Assembly: GCF_934190775.1 (NCBI RefSeq)
Contig: NZ_CAKPTG010000009.1
Coordinates: forward strand, 1 to 64,000
Direction of reading: 5' to 3'
Length of the DNA stretch: 64,000 nucleotides
From: an uncultured Phascolarctobacterium sp.
GTDB taxonomy: Bacteria; Bacillota; Negativicutes; Acidaminococcales; Acidaminococcaceae
Below, piece after piece: positions 52,122-60,876 of this stretch; the first letter of the stretch is position 1; the number at the start of each line of letters is the position of its first letter. The notes beneath the pieces were generated by a model, which saw nothing but the letters and a program-made list of their open reading frames with translations, searched no databases and had not been told where the DNA came from. A program made the translations under genes and the position numbers.

Positions 52122-52373
52122 ATGACGATAGCTGATTATTTAGACTCTGCTACCTCACCTGAGATGCGGGCGTATATGGAGCAATGCAACGATGTATGGA
52201 GTAATGATGCAGTAATAGGATATGTATTACTGGCTGCTAAGGCTGCTGATATCAGTGATAGTGATGTGCAGAGACTGTTGACGTATCTGTCAGATGCGTT
52301 TGATGGCTATAGCGTAGATGACGCTGTAGCAGTCACACTAACTAGTCATAGTCTAATTACTGATATACGGTAA
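52122..52373 (+). CDS. Small hypothetical protein of the mobile element
   Basis: The protein of about 83 residues is acidic and helical (MTIADYLDSATSPEMRAYMEQCNDVW onwards). It has no motif that I recognise. The ATG at 52122 has GTGAGGT upstream; an earlier GTG is unlikely. It lies between the two iteron-like arrays and 18 bp before the next small gene, so it may take part in replication control or maintenance. Confidence 0.6.
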   Translation: MTIADYLDSATSPEMRAYMEQCNDVWSNDAVIGYVLLAAKAADISDSDVQRLLTYLSDAFDGYSVDDAVAVTLTSHSLITDIR

Positions 52374-52391
52374 TGCAAAGGAGTGAGCAAA

Positions 52392-52565
52392 ATGGATGTT
52401 GTTATTGAGATGACCGACGAGGAAAGAAAACTTGCAGAGAAGTATGCTGAAATACAGGGTAGCACATTGGAGGCGTTGTTTAAGCGCGCTTTGTTTGAGC
52501 GTATAGGGGGAGAAAAGGCTAAAGGAAGAGCAAGAAATGGGAAGATCCAAGTTGCCCAAGAATAG
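52392..52565 (+). CDS. Ribbon-helix-helix antitoxin-like protein (DUF6290/RelB-like)
   Basis: The protein of about 57 residues reads VVIEMTDEERKLAEKYAEIQGSTLEALFKRALFERI, a ribbon-helix-helix pattern like small RelB/DUF6290-type antitoxins. AAAGGAG precedes the ATG at 52392. No toxin gene follows; a terminator and the second repeat array come next. It could be a copy-control repressor or an orphan antitoxin. Confidence 0.65.
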   Translation: MDVVIEMTDEERKLAEKYAEIQGSTLEALFKRALFERIGGEKAKGRARNGKIQVAQE

Positions 52566-52583
52566 AAAACGATGTTAAAAAGG

Positions 52584-52620
52584 ACGCACCTCTTTGTACT
52601 TTGTGCAGAAAGGTGCGTTT
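52584..52620 (+). terminator. Terminator after the small gene pair
   Basis: ACGCACCT (52584-52591) pairs with AGGTGCGT (52611-52618), followed by TTTTG, 18 bp after the stop codon. Confidence 0.75.
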
Positions 52621-52623
52621 TGT

Positions 52624-52772
52624 GTCAGTATATGGTACGACAGAAGAAAATGTATTGTCGAAAATGTGTCGGCGTACAGTACGACACAGAAAATATAAAG
52701 TCGAAAATATGTCGGCATATAGTATCACAGGAGAAAAAAGTTGTCGGAAATATGTCGGGATATATACAACAA
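52624..52772 (+). repeat. Iteron-like repeat array B
   Basis: Array B has about 3.5 units of 42-45 bp starting near 52624, 52668, 52711 and 52753 and closely resembles array A. It has GTCG-N10-CGACA-N13/14-GTCGRAAAT, and the final unit ends ACAACAACAAC like that of array A. The two arrays are direct repeats about 770 bp apart flanking two small genes. Reading frames that cross this region look spurious. Confidence 0.8.
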
Positions 52773-53149
52773 CAACTATAACAAGAGTTATAATCAAAAC
52801 AACAGCAAAAGCAAATAGTCATTGTTGGTGGTGTTGTCGCCAAAAAAATGGAAGAAGTGATTTGTTTGTATTGTACTCGGTTAGTGCTGTTGCTGAAATT
52901 TATAACATGCTAAAAATTGGCAAATTTTTTAATTTAAGTGAGTCCGATGAGGATAATACCACAATGGACGCTACGTTTTGAAAAAAGCTGAATTTTTAGC
53001 TCGGAATGGGCTAAAAAACGCAGGTTAATCATTTCATATACTCATTAGTTAGTGCGTAGGATGTATCCCATAAGCATACTTTCTAAATAGGGTTTAAGTA
53101 GTGTTCGGTAATATGGACACATTCGTTTTTGAAATGTTTTGAAATTGTT
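52773..53149. other. Intergenic region before the serine recombinase gene
   Basis: I see no supported gene here. Short frames such as one ending at 52980 lack ribosome sites. At 52983-53018 AAAAAGC / GCTAAAAAA forms a weak hairpin. TTTTGAAAT-like direct repeats lie at 53126-53165, overlapping the recombinase promoter. Confidence 0.45.
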
Positions 53150-53178
53150 TTGGCGTTTTTGAAACAAAATGGTATAAT
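53150..53178 (+). promoter_or_regulatory. Promoter of the serine recombinase-defence operon
   Basis: TTGGCG (53150-53155) and TATAAT (53173-53178) have 17-bp spacing and TG at the extended -10. TTTTGAAA occurs three times in and around the -35 (about 53127, 53138, 53157), which may be an operator. Confidence 0.75.
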
Positions 53179-53223
53179 ATTATTAACTAAAAACGGGTTG
53201 TATTACGCGACTGGAGGTGGCGT

Positions 53224-53844
53224 ATGGCTAATGTATTATATGTCCGTGTATCAAGTCAACAGCAAGATCTCGGACGGCAGAAGTATTTATTTTCCGAGAG
53301 GAATATAAAAATTGACAAGGTTTTTGAAGAAAAAATTTCTGGCAAAAACATGGATCGAGAAGTGTTTAAGCAAATGATGGATTGGGTTCGCGAAGGAGAT
53401 GTGCTTTACATCGAATCTTTTTCGCGCTTGGCAAGGAATACCAGAGATTTGCTGGATATAGTGGAAAGACTAAAAAGTAAATCGGTTAAGCTTGTTTCTC
53501 TCAAAGAAAATTTTGATACTACTACTCCGCAGGGAAAGTTAATGCTTGGCGTTTTCGCCTGTCTTTATGAATTTGAACGGGAGTGCATGCTTGAACGCCA
53601 AAAGGAATCTTATGAGGCAAGGCGATCTGCCGGACTTCCGGTTGGAAGACCTAAAATAAAAATTTCTAAGACTTTTAAGAAAAATTATGAGAAGTGGGCC
53701 GCTGATCCCAAGGCTTATACAGCTACTCAATTTATGAAGGATGAGAAGCTGTCTAGGACGACTTTTTATAGATTGCTCAAAGAATACAAGGAATCATTAA
53801 ACTCTTCTAAAAATAATTTGTTGTGGGGAGGAAGCTCTTTATGA
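53224..53844 (+). CDS. Serine recombinase (resolvase/invertase family)
   Basis: The 206-residue protein has the resolvase catalytic domain with the nucleophile Ser in LYVRVSSQQQDLGRQ (Ser10) and the Arg motif FSRLARNTRDLLDIV. It continues with YEFERECMLERQKES and a C-terminal helix-turn-helix after the hinge GLPVGRPKIKIS. Its length suits a resolvase or invertase rather than a large integrase. Its stop codon overlaps the start of the ATPase gene (ATGA), so it is co-translated with the defence genes. GGAGG precedes the ATG. Confidence 0.92.
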   Translation: MANVLYVRVSSQQQDLGRQKYLFSERNIKIDKVFEEKISGKNMDREVFKQMMDWVREGDVLYIESFSRLARNTRDLLDIVERLKSKSVKLVSLKENFDTTTPQGKLMLGVFACLYEFERECMLERQKESYEARRSAGLPVGRPKIKISKTFKKNYEKWAADPKAYTATQFMKDEKLSRTTFYRLLKEYKESLNSSKNNLLWGGSSL

Positions 53845-56800
53845 AAAATGTTATTGCGTCTTGCGTACCTAGAAAAAGCATTGTTGAAGGTACATTTAAT
53901 CCCGAAGTTTTCACAGCGACTTTGGGACCTGTTGTAAACTATTACCGTAATGGTAGCAGCACTTTGGACAGCGTTTATACCAATGCAGAAACTTTTTTTA
54001 GAGATGCCACTTATGTTACTGATGGCTTAAGAAGTACTGTAAACAATATTTTTCGTCGTATAGCAGGTGATACAACTGCTCCCTCTATTCAACGCTTGGA
54101 AACCGCTTTTGGTGGTGGTAAAACCCATACATTAATTGCATGCGTGCATATTGCTAATAGGGGCAAAGACATTGCGGGAGTAGTTAGCAATATTATTGAT
54201 AGCCAGTATCTGCCTGATCCTGGTACTGTTACTGTTGTTGGTATTGCTGGTGATGAGATTAAGACTAGCCAAACTATTGCTGGTAAGGTTGTTCCATATA
54301 CCCTTTGGGGCGAAATGGCTTTGCAGATTGGTGGGCAGGAACTTTATAACGCAGTAAAAAAGGATGCTGAAAGCTATTCTGCACCTGGCAGTGATTATTT
54401 TGAGACGGTTTTAGGCAACAGAAAACTTTTGATTGTGTTTGATGAGTTGGCTCAATATGCCTCCAGATTAGAGGTGCTTAATAACTCTAGCGACCAGCTT
54501 GCTGCATTCCTAATGACGTTGAATACCTATGTTCGTAACAGACCTGGTATAGCTGTTGTAGTAACCCTTGCCGGTAGTGTTGACGCTTTCGCTAAGGAAA
54601 CAGAAAAGATTGGTAAAGTCCTTAATACTATGACGAGTAAACGATTGACACAAGATGATGTTATGGGCGTTACTGCTACTGCAACCAAAAATCTTAAAAG
54701 CGTTGTAATGCGTGATGCCAGTGCAGTTACTCCTGTACAAGCCAATGAAATTTCTGCGGTGCTAGCTAAGCGTCTATTTGAAAGTGTTGATACAGATAAT
54801 GCTAAAGAAGTAGCTAGAGCATATAAGGATACATATACTAAAAACAAAGGCATGCTGCCTCAAGAAGCAACAAGCATGAATTTTGAAGACCGGATGGTGC
54901 AATACTATCCGTTCCATCCGACTTTGATTGATTTCCTCAATAACAAGCTTGCTTTAGCAGAAAACTTCCAAGGCACTCGTGGCGTTTTGCGTACTCTTGC
55001 CATGGCGGTACGTAGCATTTGGAAAGCTCAAAAGAATATTTTGCTGATTCATGTTAGTGATATAGATTTGCATAATGCGAGCATCGTTGATGAAATCTTG
55101 GGCAGAACCGGTAGCAGTGATTTAAAACAAGTGCTGACTGCAGATGTTGGATCTGTGGAAACGGAAAGCTATATTAAGGGCGGTAAGAGCAATGCTCAAT
55201 ATGAAGATGAAAACAATCCTCATCCTGATGGAATAGCCATGTTTGAAAATACATGGAAAGTAGTTTTCCTAAATAGCTTAGTTGGTAGATCCCAAGGTTT
55301 AAGCTCTAACGTATTTGGCGTGTCTGAACAGGATGCTATTTTCCAAACTGCCACGCCGGAACTGCTTCCTTCCCAAGTACGTATGGCACTGGAGAAGATT
55401 ACCGATGTAGCGTATTACCTCCGTTGCGAACATGGCAAATATTTTGCACATCTTGAGCCTACAATCAATAGTGTCTTAGCGCGTATTCGTGGAACTATAG
55501 AATACAGCAAGGTTCTTGGTAAGCTGAAAAGTGTTGCCAATAACTTAGTTACTAATGCAGGCATTTTTGCTGTAGAGCATAATGTAACGAAGCCCGATGA
55601 CATTAGGGATGATTATGAGAAACCTGTTGTAGGTGTAGTTAGCCTAGAGGTAGAAGGCACGCTTAATGTAGAAAACTTCTATAAATTTAAGGCTGGAGGG
55701 CAGTTCCGCACAAGAAAGAATTTGCTGATGCTGCTTGTTCCTAAGACTATCAAGCTGCAGGGCTTATCTCAGTCTGAGTATGAGAATGTAGATCTTTTTG
55801 ATGAATTTGCTAATAACCACAATGACGAAAAGGAAAAAGAAAGAGTAGAAGATTTGGCTCGTCAAGTTTTAGCAATTAATATTCTGCAGGATAATCCTGA
55901 AGAGTATGGTATTAGTTCCTCTAAGCTGCAAGATCCTGATTTTCGTAACCGCCAAAGCAGTAGACCGCAAGAATTAGCTATTGCTGTTGCCAATCTGTAT
56001 ACTAATTTCGTTTACTATAGTGTTGATGGTATTGTGCGCAGAGAAATTAAGACTGGTTCTGGCGAAAGCACTTTGACTTTGATTCAGAAAAAACTTGTTG
56101 ATGACAATGAGCTGATTCTACAAAAAACAGATAAGTATGGTACTGCTATTCTCAGAGATCTTTCTGATAACTATATCTTTAAAACAGCTAAAACCGTTGA
56201 ATGTAAGTATATTCTAGATAATTTCTATAGCATCGGTAATTGGCCGGTATTGGCTAATAAGAGCATCTTGGATAGCATGCTTCGCGAAGGTGTAGAATCT
56301 GGGCTGTGGGCAATTTATAGGAAGTGGAGCGATCCTACTCAAGCTCGTCCTACGGAGATTTATTTCTCTGATAAGCCTGTGCCGATGAATATAGATATTA
56401 TTAATCTTGAATATAAAGCAACAACAGTTGATTTTGCTAAAAAGAGTGGTTGGCTTGATGTAGATAAGCCTTCTCCAGAGAAGGTTAAAGAGGCCATTAG
56501 TAAGCTGTTAGCCAATAATGGCGCTGTTGCTGTAGATGATATTGTTAAGCAAGTCAAATTGAGCTTAGCAAAAGCGGAAGATACGCAGATTTATGATGGT
56601 GTGCAGGATTTGGCAACCAACAAAGGATATGCCATTTATAGAGGCAAGGTAGACCAGGTAGATAGACCTAAAGAGGAAGATTGTTTCGAGGGATATAATG
56701 TTCCCGGTCATCCTATTGAAGGCACGGATGTTCTTATCAGTAGAAGTGAGCAGTCTCAAAGAGGATGGTTTACTAATCCTGCTAGAGGTGTGCACGTTCA

Positions 56801-57110
56801 AGGTAGTGACGGCGACAATAAAGTACAAAAAGTAGTTGAACTGCTTGGCTCTTTAGGCAGTAGTTATCGACGTGGTAAATCTAAGAGCGAGGTTGATTCA
56901 CTTGATTTGTATGATTTAAGACTTCCGAGTGGAGGAACTATGCGCATTACTCTTGCCAATGCTACTGCGCAAGATTTTAAAATGCTTGATGAGCTTTTGA
57001 ATGATGTAAAGAACAAGTTGAAAGTTAGTGGTATTACAGGTGTAGACGTGGAAATTAAAGATCCGCAAGATGGCTGCGAATTTGCTGAAGCCATTAAAAC
57101 ATTGCAATAG
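53841..57110 (+). CDS. DUF499-type AAA+ ATPase of a defence operon
   Basis: The protein of about 1089 residues has a P-loop with Walker A ETAFGGGKTHTL (Gly91-Thr95) and Walker B LLIVFDELAQYA (Asp201-Glu202). This is the pattern of DUF499 ATPases that neighbour DUF1156 methylases. Other traits are VVVTLAGSVDAFAKE (sensor region) and a conserved ending FKMLDELLNDVKNKL. It probably uses ATP to assemble or remodel the defence complex. GGAGGAAGC precedes the ATG, which overlaps the recombinase stop. Confidence 0.82.
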   Translation: MKNVIASCVPRKSIVEGTFNPEVFTATLGPVVNYYRNGSSTLDSVYTNAETFFRDATYVTDGLRSTVNNIFRRIAGDTTAPSIQRLETAFGGGKTHTLIACVHIANRGKDIAGVVSNIIDSQYLPDPGTVTVVGIAGDEIKTSQTIAGKVVPYTLWGEMALQIGGQELYNAVKKDAESYSAPGSDYFETVLGNRKLLIVFDELAQYASRLEVLNNSSDQLAAFLMTLNTYVRNRPGIAVVVTLAGSVDAFAKETEKIGKVLNTMTSKRLTQDDVMGVTATATKNLKSVVMRDASAVTPVQANEISAVLAKRLFESVDTDNAKEVARAYKDTYTKNKGMLPQEATSMNFEDRMVQYYPFHPTLIDFLNNKLALAENFQGTRGVLRTLAMAVRSIWKAQKNILLIHVSDIDLHNASIVDEILGRTGSSDLKQVLTADVGSVETESYIKGGKSNAQYEDENNPHPDGIAMFENTWKVVFLNSLVGRSQGLSSNVFGVSEQDAIFQTATPELLPSQVRMALEKITDVAYYLRCEHGKYFAHLEPTINSVLARIRGTIEYSKVLGKLKSVANNLVTNAGIFAVEHNVTKPDDIRDDYEKPVVGVVSLEVEGTLNVENFYKFKAGGQFRTRKNLLMLLVPKTIKLQGLSQSEYENVDLFDEFANNHNDEKEKERVEDLARQVLAINILQDNPEEYGISSSKLQDPDFRNRQSSRPQELAIAVANLYTNFVYYSVDGIVRREIKTGSGESTLTLIQKKLVDDNELILQKTDKYGTAILRDLSDNYIFKTAKTVECKYILDNFYSIGNWPVLANKSILDSMLREGVESGLWAIYRKWSDPTQARPTEIYFSDKPVPMNIDIINLEYKATTVDFAKKSGWLDVDKPSPEKVKEAISKLLANNGAVAVDDIVKQVKLSLAKAEDTQIYDGVQDLATNKGYAIYRGKVDQVDRPKEEDCFEGYNVPGHPIEGTDVLISRSEQSQRGWFTNPARGVHVQGSDGDNKVQKVVELLGSLGSSYRRGKSKSEVDSLDLYDLRLPSGGTMRITLANATAQDFKMLDELLNDVKNKLKVSGITGVDVEIKDPQDGCEFAEAIKTLQ

Positions 57111-57121
57111 GGAGTGTTGAA

Positions 57122-57691
57122 ATGGACGTAACAAATGAAAAATATCTAGACATGTTGCGAAACATGACCAACTTAATGGAAGTTGCTCCCTGGATTATGC
57201 AGGTCAAAGAAAATGGTGATGGTGTGGTATTAGTACTGCAAGAGCGCCAAAAGGACGATAACGGGCAGACTGTATGGCATAAGTGGGGCGAAATAGCTTG
57301 GAGTAAGGTGCGCTCCTGTAAGGAGCCTATTCGTTATATCTTGAGTGGCGTATTGGACTCCTTAGGAAATCCTTTAGGGATACAGGCTTTGATTTCGTCT
57401 GATATTGCATATAGAGGGGATGTTCCCTTGAACGGGGAAGCTGGAACAAAGATGGCTTTAATTGCTATTCTTACTGCTTCCGTGCAAATAGAGCCTAAGA
57501 TAGAGCTGCTTGGTTGGCGTATAGAGCGCTTTTCTGCAGAAGAAGCATTCTATTGGTTTGGCAAAGCAACTATTCCTGTATACGGCAAAAAAGCCATGAA
57601 TTGGTCTGTTATAGGCATGCGTACCATGCTTGCCGGGCCTACTGACCAAAAAGTAAAGTATGATGACCTGCTAGAAAAGTTGAGGAGATAA
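57122..57691 (+). CDS. Small accessory protein of the defence operon
   Basis: The 189-residue protein lies between the ATPase (11-bp gap) and the methylase (1-bp gap). It is soluble with no catalytic motif that I can see. RFSAEEAFYWFGKAT near the end and WHKWGEIAWSKVRSC are its most distinctive segments. Small proteins at this position in related clusters carry unnamed domains (DUF3780 or DUF7680 in my memory); I cannot assign one with certainty. It is probably a structural or specificity subunit. Confidence 0.65.
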   Translation: MDVTNEKYLDMLRNMTNLMEVAPWIMQVKENGDGVVLVLQERQKDDNGQTVWHKWGEIAWSKVRSCKEPIRYILSGVLDSLGNPLGIQALISSDIAYRGDVPLNGEAGTKMALIAILTASVQIEPKIELLGWRIERFSAEEAFYWFGKATIPVYGKKAMNWSVIGMRTMLAGPTDQKVKYDDLLEKLRR

Positions 57692-57692
57692 G

Positions 57693-60600
57693 ATGATGTA
57701 TGAAAAAAGGCTTATAGAAGGCAAATTTCCTTGCGGACAAGTTGGTGCAGAAACACAAAGAGAGCGTGGAGCTAGTTCAGCTCTTCCTCCTTTATATTTT
57801 CTACATGTTTGGTGGGCTCGTAGACCTTTAACTCCTAGTCGTGCCGCTGTTTTGGGAAGCATCCTTCCTGCAGATGTAAATCCGGATGATTTTCTGCGTA
57901 ATTTAGGCATTGTAAAAAAACAAGTTGTTATCAATAGTCTTAGATGGACCTTGGTTGGGAAAAATTTGAAATTGATTCGTAACGATGGATACGGGGAATA
58001 CATTCCTTACTCCGAAAAATTTGATACTGCTCTTGCTAAAGAGAATGAACGCAGAAGGGCAGTAAGAGAAACGTTAGGTAAGCTGTGTCAGGCTGATCCG
58101 GTTTATAGAACTTCTCCTTTGATAGAAAGGTGGCTGGATGAAAACCAGCATTTAAGCGAGGAGTGGCTTTTTGGTAAGACCAGCTTTAAGGTCGAAACTG
58201 TTGTTGCGAATCCTGTGGAGGTTAACAATAGAATTGATGTTGCAGCAAGTTCTAGCGTAAAAGATATTTTAGGACACGAAATAAAAATAGATCCAGAAGA
58301 TTTATATGGTTATGGCAGAGCTTATCAAAGCCCTATTAATGCTAAATATAATGATTTTACAGTACTTGATTGCACAGCAGGTGGTGGATCGATTCCTTTT
58401 GAAGCATTAAGACTTGGATGCAACGTTATAGCAAATGATTTAAATCCGGTTGCTAGTGCTATTGAGAAAGCTACATTGGAATATCCTGCTGTTTATGGTA
58501 AAGAATTAATCGAGCATATCAGTAAGTATGGTAGTCTTTTAGAAAGTACTGTAAATAAGAAATTGGAAAACTACTATCATTTTGAAGATGGGGAAATTGA
58601 TATTCAGGGATTATTATATCACCGTACTGTTACCTGTCCTCATTGTGGCGAGCGCGCTCCTTTATTGAATGCTTACGCCTTGCAGAAAAAAGCGGATGGC
58701 TGGATGGTTATTCCACGTATTGATGGCGTGAAAGGACATAGAAAAGTCCATTTTGAACCTGTGCGCTTGGTTAAAGGCAAGGGACCCAATGGTGAAAATC
58801 CGGAAGAAGGCAGTGTGAAACGCGGTGTTGGCACCTGCTTGCACTGTGGACAGATTATAGATTCGGAAGAAATCAAACGACAGGCCCAGGGCGTTTCTGA
58901 ATATGGCACTTGGTCCGATGATTTGTATTGCGTAGTTGCTAAAAGACTGGTTCCTAAACTTGATAAACAAGGGGAACCGATGGTTATCAAAACAGGTCCT
59001 TTAAAAGGTCAGGTTAAGATGGCGGAAGAATTGTACTTCCGCGAACCGGTAGAGGCTGATTTTGCTGCCTTAGAACGCGCAGAGCAGGCTTTAAAAGATA
59101 ATTGGGAACGCTGGGAAGATATGGACTTGATTCCAACGGAGCGTGTGCCCGAAGGTAATGATGCACGTCCTCAGATGTATGGTTCGTATAGATGGTGTGA
59201 CATGTTTACTCCTCGTCAGCTATTGGCACACTTGACGGGCATGGAAACATTGCAGGAGCTAATCCCCAAACTGGAGCAAGAACTTGGCGAAGAAAAAGGT
59301 CATGCAGTGGCTCACTATTTGCAATACATGCTAGATAAAGGCATCGACTATAATAGCAGACAAACTAGATGGCACTATTCAAGAGGTGTGGCGATAGGTA
59401 CATTTGGCAGACATGATTTTTCATTGAAGTGGTCTTTTACTGAAATGATATATTCAGGGATAAATAGTGGCTTAGTATGGGGGAAAAACCAAGTATTAGA
59501 TGCCTATACAGGCTTGTGTGAATTATTGTGTGATGACCGAAATACAAATATAAAAATAATTAATGGGTCTGCGTCTAGTCTAGACTTAAAATCTAACTCA
59601 GTGGATGTAATTTGCTTGGATCCTCCATACTATAACAATGTTCAGTATGCGGAGCTCTCAGACTATTTTTATGTATGGCAGAAGAGAACATTTAGAGATA
59701 TTTATCCTGATTGGTTTAATCGTAGATTGACTAATAAAGAAGACGAAGCAGTAGCTAATCCTGTAAGGGATGGTTCTGCGAAAGAAGCAGATAAAGTTTA
59801 CGAAGAACGCATGAGTGAAATATTTGCTGAATGTCGTCGTGTAATTAAAGATGATGGCATTATGACTATGATGTTCACTCATAAAACGCAGGAAGCATGG
59901 GAAACATTGACCAAAGCTTTAATTGTCAATGGTTGGATTATAACTGCTGCCTTCCCTGTTGATTCTGAATCTAGTGCGTCTTTGCATCAAAAAGATATGG
60001 CTGCTGCAGCAAGCTCCATTTTCATAGCCTGCCGTAAGCGTTCTTTAGAGGATAAGCCTGCTGCTATTTGGAAAGGCTTTGGTAATAGTGGCGTCTTGCC
60101 CAAGCTGCGTAAAGCTGTTAGGGATAGCTTGAAGGAATTTGAGCCTTTACACTTGAATCCTGTAGATGAAATGGTTGCCAGCTATGGTAGTGCTTTAAAA
60201 GTTTTATCTGAAAACTGGCCTGTAATGGATGGCGATCAACAAGTAACGCCTATTGCAGCCATGCGTGAAGCTAGTACCGTAGTTGCTCAATATCAGCTTA
60301 CTAGATTGACCAGTGGCAGATTATCCGTTGAAGATGTTAATGCAGAAGCAGGCATTGCCTTGACGCTGTTTGGCATTTATGGCATGAGCATCTTCTCTTA
60401 TGATGATGCCCTCAGCTTGTCTAGATCCCTGAATATCAGTCTAGTTAATAAAACTGCCGGATACATAGTTGATAATCAATCCTTAGGCATCAATGACGAA
60501 CGTACAGCAAAAACTAGCAGAGATGAAGAATTTGAAGGCTATTTTGCACCTGTAGTCCGTAAAACCAATAAACTGCGTCTTGCAATGCCGGAAGAACGTG

Positions 60601-60821
60601 CTAAGAAACGCTTGGAAGAACCGCAAACCGAGTGGGATGTAATGCAAGGCCTGATAATGGCATATCGTGAAGGTGAAGCACCGTTGGCGCATGCTTATTT
60701 GGAAAAACATGCTCAAGGACATGAAGACAAGGTTGTTGGCGTGTTGAAAGTTTGGGCAGATGGTTGTGGTAGCGAAGAACTCAAGAAGGAAGCACAACGC
60801 ATCCTGTTTAACTTGAAATAA
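57693..60821 (+). CDS. DUF1156-type DNA methyltransferase of a defence operon
   Basis: The protein of about 1042 residues starts with a DUF1156 domain (RLIEGKFPCGQVGAETQRER; PLYFLHVWWARRPLTPSRA). It has methyltransferase motif I (VLDCTAGGGSIPFEALRLG, residues 224-242) and a DPPYYNN catalytic motif near residue 643, an amino-methylase signature. Two zinc-ribbon half motifs (CPHCGE and CLHCGQ) lie between them. It probably marks host DNA so that the helicase/ATPase complex attacks unmarked DNA. It follows the small gene by one base and is followed by a strong terminator. Confidence 0.85.
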   Translation: MMYEKRLIEGKFPCGQVGAETQRERGASSALPPLYFLHVWWARRPLTPSRAAVLGSILPADVNPDDFLRNLGIVKKQVVINSLRWTLVGKNLKLIRNDGYGEYIPYSEKFDTALAKENERRRAVRETLGKLCQADPVYRTSPLIERWLDENQHLSEEWLFGKTSFKVETVVANPVEVNNRIDVAASSSVKDILGHEIKIDPEDLYGYGRAYQSPINAKYNDFTVLDCTAGGGSIPFEALRLGCNVIANDLNPVASAIEKATLEYPAVYGKELIEHISKYGSLLESTVNKKLENYYHFEDGEIDIQGLLYHRTVTCPHCGERAPLLNAYALQKKADGWMVIPRIDGVKGHRKVHFEPVRLVKGKGPNGENPEEGSVKRGVGTCLHCGQIIDSEEIKRQAQGVSEYGTWSDDLYCVVAKRLVPKLDKQGEPMVIKTGPLKGQVKMAEELYFREPVEADFAALERAEQALKDNWERWEDMDLIPTERVPEGNDARPQMYGSYRWCDMFTPRQLLAHLTGMETLQELIPKLEQELGEEKGHAVAHYLQYMLDKGIDYNSRQTRWHYSRGVAIGTFGRHDFSLKWSFTEMIYSGINSGLVWGKNQVLDAYTGLCELLCDDRNTNIKIINGSASSLDLKSNSVDVICLDPPYYNNVQYAELSDYFYVWQKRTFRDIYPDWFNRRLTNKEDEAVANPVRDGSAKEADKVYEERMSEIFAECRRVIKDDGIMTMMFTHKTQEAWETLTKALIVNGWIITAAFPVDSESSASLHQKDMAAAASSIFIACRKRSLEDKPAAIWKGFGNSGVLPKLRKAVRDSLKEFEPLHLNPVDEMVASYGSALKVLSENWPVMDGDQQVTPIAAMREASTVVAQYQLTRLTSGRLSVEDVNAEAGIALTLFGIYGMSIFSYDDALSLSRSLNISLVNKTAGYIVDNQSLGINDERTAKTSRDEEFEGYFAPVVRKTNKLRLAMPEERAKKRLEEPQTEWDVMQGLIMAYREGEAPLAHAYLEKHAQGHEDKVVGVLKVWADGCGSEELKKEAQRILFNLK

Positions 60822-60828
60822 CTTGTTA

Positions 60829-60859
60829 GTGCAGGAGTAATAACTCCTGCACTTTTTTT
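60829..60859 (+). terminator. Strong terminator inside the defence operon
   Basis: A perfect 10-bp stem (GTGCAGGAGT and its complement, 4-nt loop) with seven T lies between the methylase stop and the helicase start. Helicase expression would need read-through or anti-termination, because no clear promoter is visible in the 17 bp that follow. Confidence 0.9.
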
Positions 60860-60876
60860 GAATGGTGGTAAAGCGT

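Noticed and set aside
51855..52772. A second CRISPR array (arrays A and B)
   Set aside because: The units vary in length and sequence, contain internal inverted repeats, and lack unique spacers between identical repeats. They fit iterons better.
52601..52981. A 126-codon plus-strand frame across repeat array B
   Set aside because: It has low-complexity repeated content and no ribosome site, and its periodicity comes from the non-coding repeats.
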